Positions 61,302 to 64,000 of a stretch of 64,000 nucleotides of DNA are shown here, piece after piece. The position numbers and the translations under genes were made by a program. This DNA comes from DATMNR01 sp963702765 (lineage in GTDB: Bacteria > Chloroflexota > Ktedonobacteria > Ktedonobacterales > Ktedonobacteraceae): positions 215,132-279,131 of the forward strand of contig CAVPEB010000027.1 of NCBI GenBank assembly GCA_963702765.1, in the 5' to 3' direction. Within the stretch, counting starts at the first letter, position 1; every line of letters begins with the position of its first letter. The notes under the pieces are model-generated. The model did no database searches. It had not been told where the DNA came from and saw nothing but the letters and a program-made list of their open reading frames with translations.

Positions 61302-64000
61302 ATGGAATGTCCCTACTGTAAATATGAAAATCGCGATGGCGTGCGCTACTGTAGCAATTGTGGTAGAGCTTTAAGTCCTGCAACCACTGGCAATACATCT
61401 ACCAGTACAACCATAGGTGGCACATCTCGTTCATTGGCCGTTGGCACTTCTTTACAAGGGGGACGATATGTCATCACAAAAACACTTGGCGAAGGTGGCA
61501 TGGGAACTGCTTTGCTGGCATCTGACAAACGGACGGATAATAAACTGGTCGTTATCAAGGAATTAGTCTCGGATAATAACGATCCTGCCAAGTATCAGGA
61601 AGATGTGCGCAATTTTAAGCGAGAAGTCGCAACTCTGGCTCACCTCGATCACCCCTTGATCTCTTATGTGACTGATAGCTTCGAAGAGAATTCCCGATAT
61701 TTTATGGTACAGAAATACATCGAGGGAGAAAATCTCGAAGAGCGTATGGATCGTACGAATCAGCCTATGAAGGAACGGGATGTGCTTGGAATTGCCTCGG
61801 AGATGTTGGATATTCTAGACTACCTGGCGCAACAGACACCACCCATCGTACATCGCGACATTAAACCTGCCAATATCATCATCGGCGCTAAGGATAAACG
61901 CGCGCACCTGGTGGACTTTGGTATCGCGCGTGCAGACGAGGCGAAAAATATCAAGCGCAAACAAACTTCAGCGTTGGGAACGCCAGGGTATGCTCCTCCT
62001 GAACAATATCAAGGTAATGCAGATCCGCGCTCTGACCTGTATGCCCTAGGCGCAACCATGCACAATCTATTGACAAATCGCGATCCACGAAATTATGCGC
62101 CGTTTTCATATCCTCCAGTGCGCACACTGAACCCACAGGTCTCGCCCGAAACTGATAGTCTGGTCGCCAAGGCCGTCAATAACGATAGTTCGCAGCGTTA
62201 CCAAAGTGCGATGGCCATGAAAAACGATGTGGATACCATTTTACTCAAACGCTTCGGAGTTACCGGGAATACAGGTAGCTACACTCTGGGCACATCCGGA
62301 CCAATGGCGGCTACAGCAGTCGGAGTTGCAAGCACTATTCCTTATGCAAACCCGAACATGTATACAAACCAACCTACCCCAGTTCAGCAAACACCTTATA
62401 CACCAGTGCCACCACCGCCGCCTTACCAGCAAGGGAATGTTTATGCGCCTCCGCCCAAACGACAGGGCGGGAGCAATGTAGGACGAAATTTTCTTTTGTT
62501 TGTGATCGTTATTATCCTACTAGGGTTGCTAGCTTACCTTTTATTCGGATTCTTACTCAATCGGGGGACAGGTTCAAACAGCAATAATAGCAATACGACA
62601 CCAACGGTAACATTACCCTCCTCCAACGGCATAGGTGTTATCAAAGCATCAAATGGCGAAATGATTGGCATTAGCGATGGCACCTATTCTTTTGATACTG
62701 CTGGTCGGCAAGATGGAATTCTCAAGCAGCAGGCATCTCAAAAACTTAAGGCAGGTGACTCAACTGGTGCTGTTGCATTATGGAATCAAGCGGTTGCGAA
62801 AGAGACGAATGATGCTGAGGCACTCATTTACCTCGAAGATCAACAAGTATTGGCTTCAGGCAATCCATATATTACAATTGTTGTAGGAACCATGCTTACC
62901 GGTGATAATTCAACTGTAAGTGTTGGTCGCGATGACTTGCAAGGGGCATATGTCGCGCAAAAATCGTTCAATGACGCTTCAAAACTCAACAATAGTGTAC
63001 TGATTCGTTTACTTATAGCAAATGCTGGCAGTAATTCTCAAGATACAACAACGGTAGCGCAGCAAATCGTGCAACTATCATCGGTGGACAAACATTTCGT
63101 GGGTGTGATGGGCTGGCCATTTAGTGGATATGCCAGTATAGCCAGTAGTGTTCTGCGCACAGCGCAAATTCCAATGATTTCGCAGACTGCATCAAGTGAT
63201 ACATTGACTGGTACACCCTACTTTTTCAGGGTAGCTCCAGCCAATGAGAGACAGGGAGTTGAAGGCGCAAATTATACAGTACAGACATTGCATGCAACAA
63301 GGGCAGTGTTGTTCTATGATCCTTCTAATCTCTATACACAAAGCCTGGCTAATGCTTTCCGTACACAGTTTATTAATGACGGCAAACAGATTGTGGCAAC
63401 CGAAACATATAGTGTAGGTAAAACTACGAACTACAGCCAGCAGATAGCAGATGCTGCGAATAGTAATCCCGACTTGATCTACTTTGCCGGTTATGCCAAC
63501 GATGCCAGCGTATTGCTCAAAGAACTACCAACAACAGGACCACTTTCCACTGCACCTATCATGGGTGGAGATGCCCTTTATGAATTAGGTGGGTATAATA
63601 GTAGTCTTCACGCTGCTGCTTCTCGCCTGAACTTTACCACATTCGCCTATCCGGATGAGTGGCGATTTCTATGTAATCAAGGCCAATCATTTGCCTGTTC
63701 TACACCTTCGTTCTTTGATAATTACAAAACGTATTTTGATCCCAAAAATCAGCATTCGACCGGGGGCTTATGGCTTCCAACGTGCCGATGGCGATACCAT
63801 CCTCTCCTACGACGCAACAGTCGCGATGTTAACTGCGGCTAACAATGCTCTCACGGGATCAAAGACAACTATCTCAACGCATGATATGCTGTTGGGAATA
63901 GAAGCAATCAAAGGCGCGAATGCACTCCAGGGTGTGAGTGGACAAATTGCCTTCGGTTCAGATAGTAATCCAATCAACAAGTCGTTGGTTATTCTCAGAG
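61302..64000 (+). CDS. Ser/Thr kinase fused to type-1 periplasmic-binding domain, partial, one frameshift
   Basis: The ATG at 61302 has GGAGAAAG upstream; the gene runs off the right edge. Residues 1-22 form a zinc ribbon (Cys3, Cys6, Cys17, Cys20: ECPYCKYENRDGVRYCSNCG). A Hanks-type kinase follows (LGEGGMGTALLASDKR, VVIKEL, HRDIKPANII, DFGIAR, GTPGYAPPEQY). A Pro-rich linker and one membrane helix (LLFVIVIILLGLLAYLLFGF, about 395-415) lead to an outer domain from about residue 525. This outer domain resembles Leu/Ile/Val-type binding proteins (ITIVVGTMLTGDNSTVSVGR, GVMGWPFSGYASIASSVL, PMISQTASSDTLTGTPYFFR). One extra G in the GGGGG run near 63768 shifts frame; reading continues as AYGFQRADGDTILSYD to the edge. 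The layout is a transmembrane kinase with a solute-sensing receptor. Confidence 0.85.

Overview
The window looks like chromosome of a filamentous or spore-forming Chloroflexota of the class Ktedonobacteria. This is an inference from gene style. The region has several Ser/Thr protein kinases fused to transporter-type solute-binding domains. It also has very large ATPase/TPR/LuxR and BTAD regulators, a sigma-like helical protein of a kind I associate with Ktedonobacter, roughly even base composition, and many lineage-specific small proteins. No rRNA, tRNA or CRISPR array was seen.

Layout. 1-8030 is all minus strand: a truncated small membrane protein, two secreted proteins (one a PD40/TolB-like propeller), a sigma-like protein, an atypical thiol peroxidase, and a giant kinase-cyclase-ATPase-TPR-LuxR regulator. 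8281-11092 is a kinase joined to a family-5 solute-binding protein and broken near its 3' end. 11169-16135 holds small stress and enzyme genes (YflT-like, cytidylate-kinase-like, GYD, SnoaL-like, membrane sensor, PPOX). 16823-28000 holds housekeeping-type genes: a 1352-residue TPR protein, YajQ, a FolD variant, a helicase-associated protein, IspH, an orphan glutamyl-tRNA-reductase-like domain and a cytochrome P450. 28353-31666 is a disturbed zone with a methyltransferase, a YCII gene cut by an IS3 remnant and a cupredoxin. 31982-38700 is mutL-priA-PPOX-ribokinase. 38756-42839 is a tight five-gene minus-strand operon (E2-like acyltransferase, SnoaL, transglutaminase, GT1 glycosyltransferase, CPBP protease). 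44786-50948 contains rarA, a BTAD regulator and an ECF sigma factor. 52035-55609 is an apparent electron-transfer operon (small membrane protein, FAD/NAD oxidoreductase, two-cluster ferredoxin, diheme cytochrome b). 56872-60149 is a response regulator with two histidine kinases. A third kinase, fused to a periplasmic-binding-protein-like domain, runs off the right edge.

Two themes cut across genes. First, a family of short hairpins recurs at least six times, including inside the coding regions of mutL and priA. Each copy has a variable but self-complementary stem, a constant GCAA loop and a constant CTACATT flank. Three copies of a second palindromic repeat of about 73 bp lie between genes. 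Second, at least a dozen otherwise well conserved genes carry one- or two-base frameshifts, often in homopolymers. This hints at uncorrected sequencing errors, at least in rarA, priA, the sigma factor and the BTAD regulator, although the kinase-SBP gene and the IS3 remnant look genuinely degraded.

The most promising possibly undescribed items are the GCAA-loop hairpin family, the FAD/ferredoxin/diheme-cytochrome operon whose flavoprotein ends in LWSY repeats, and the FolD variant lacking its catalytic lysine.
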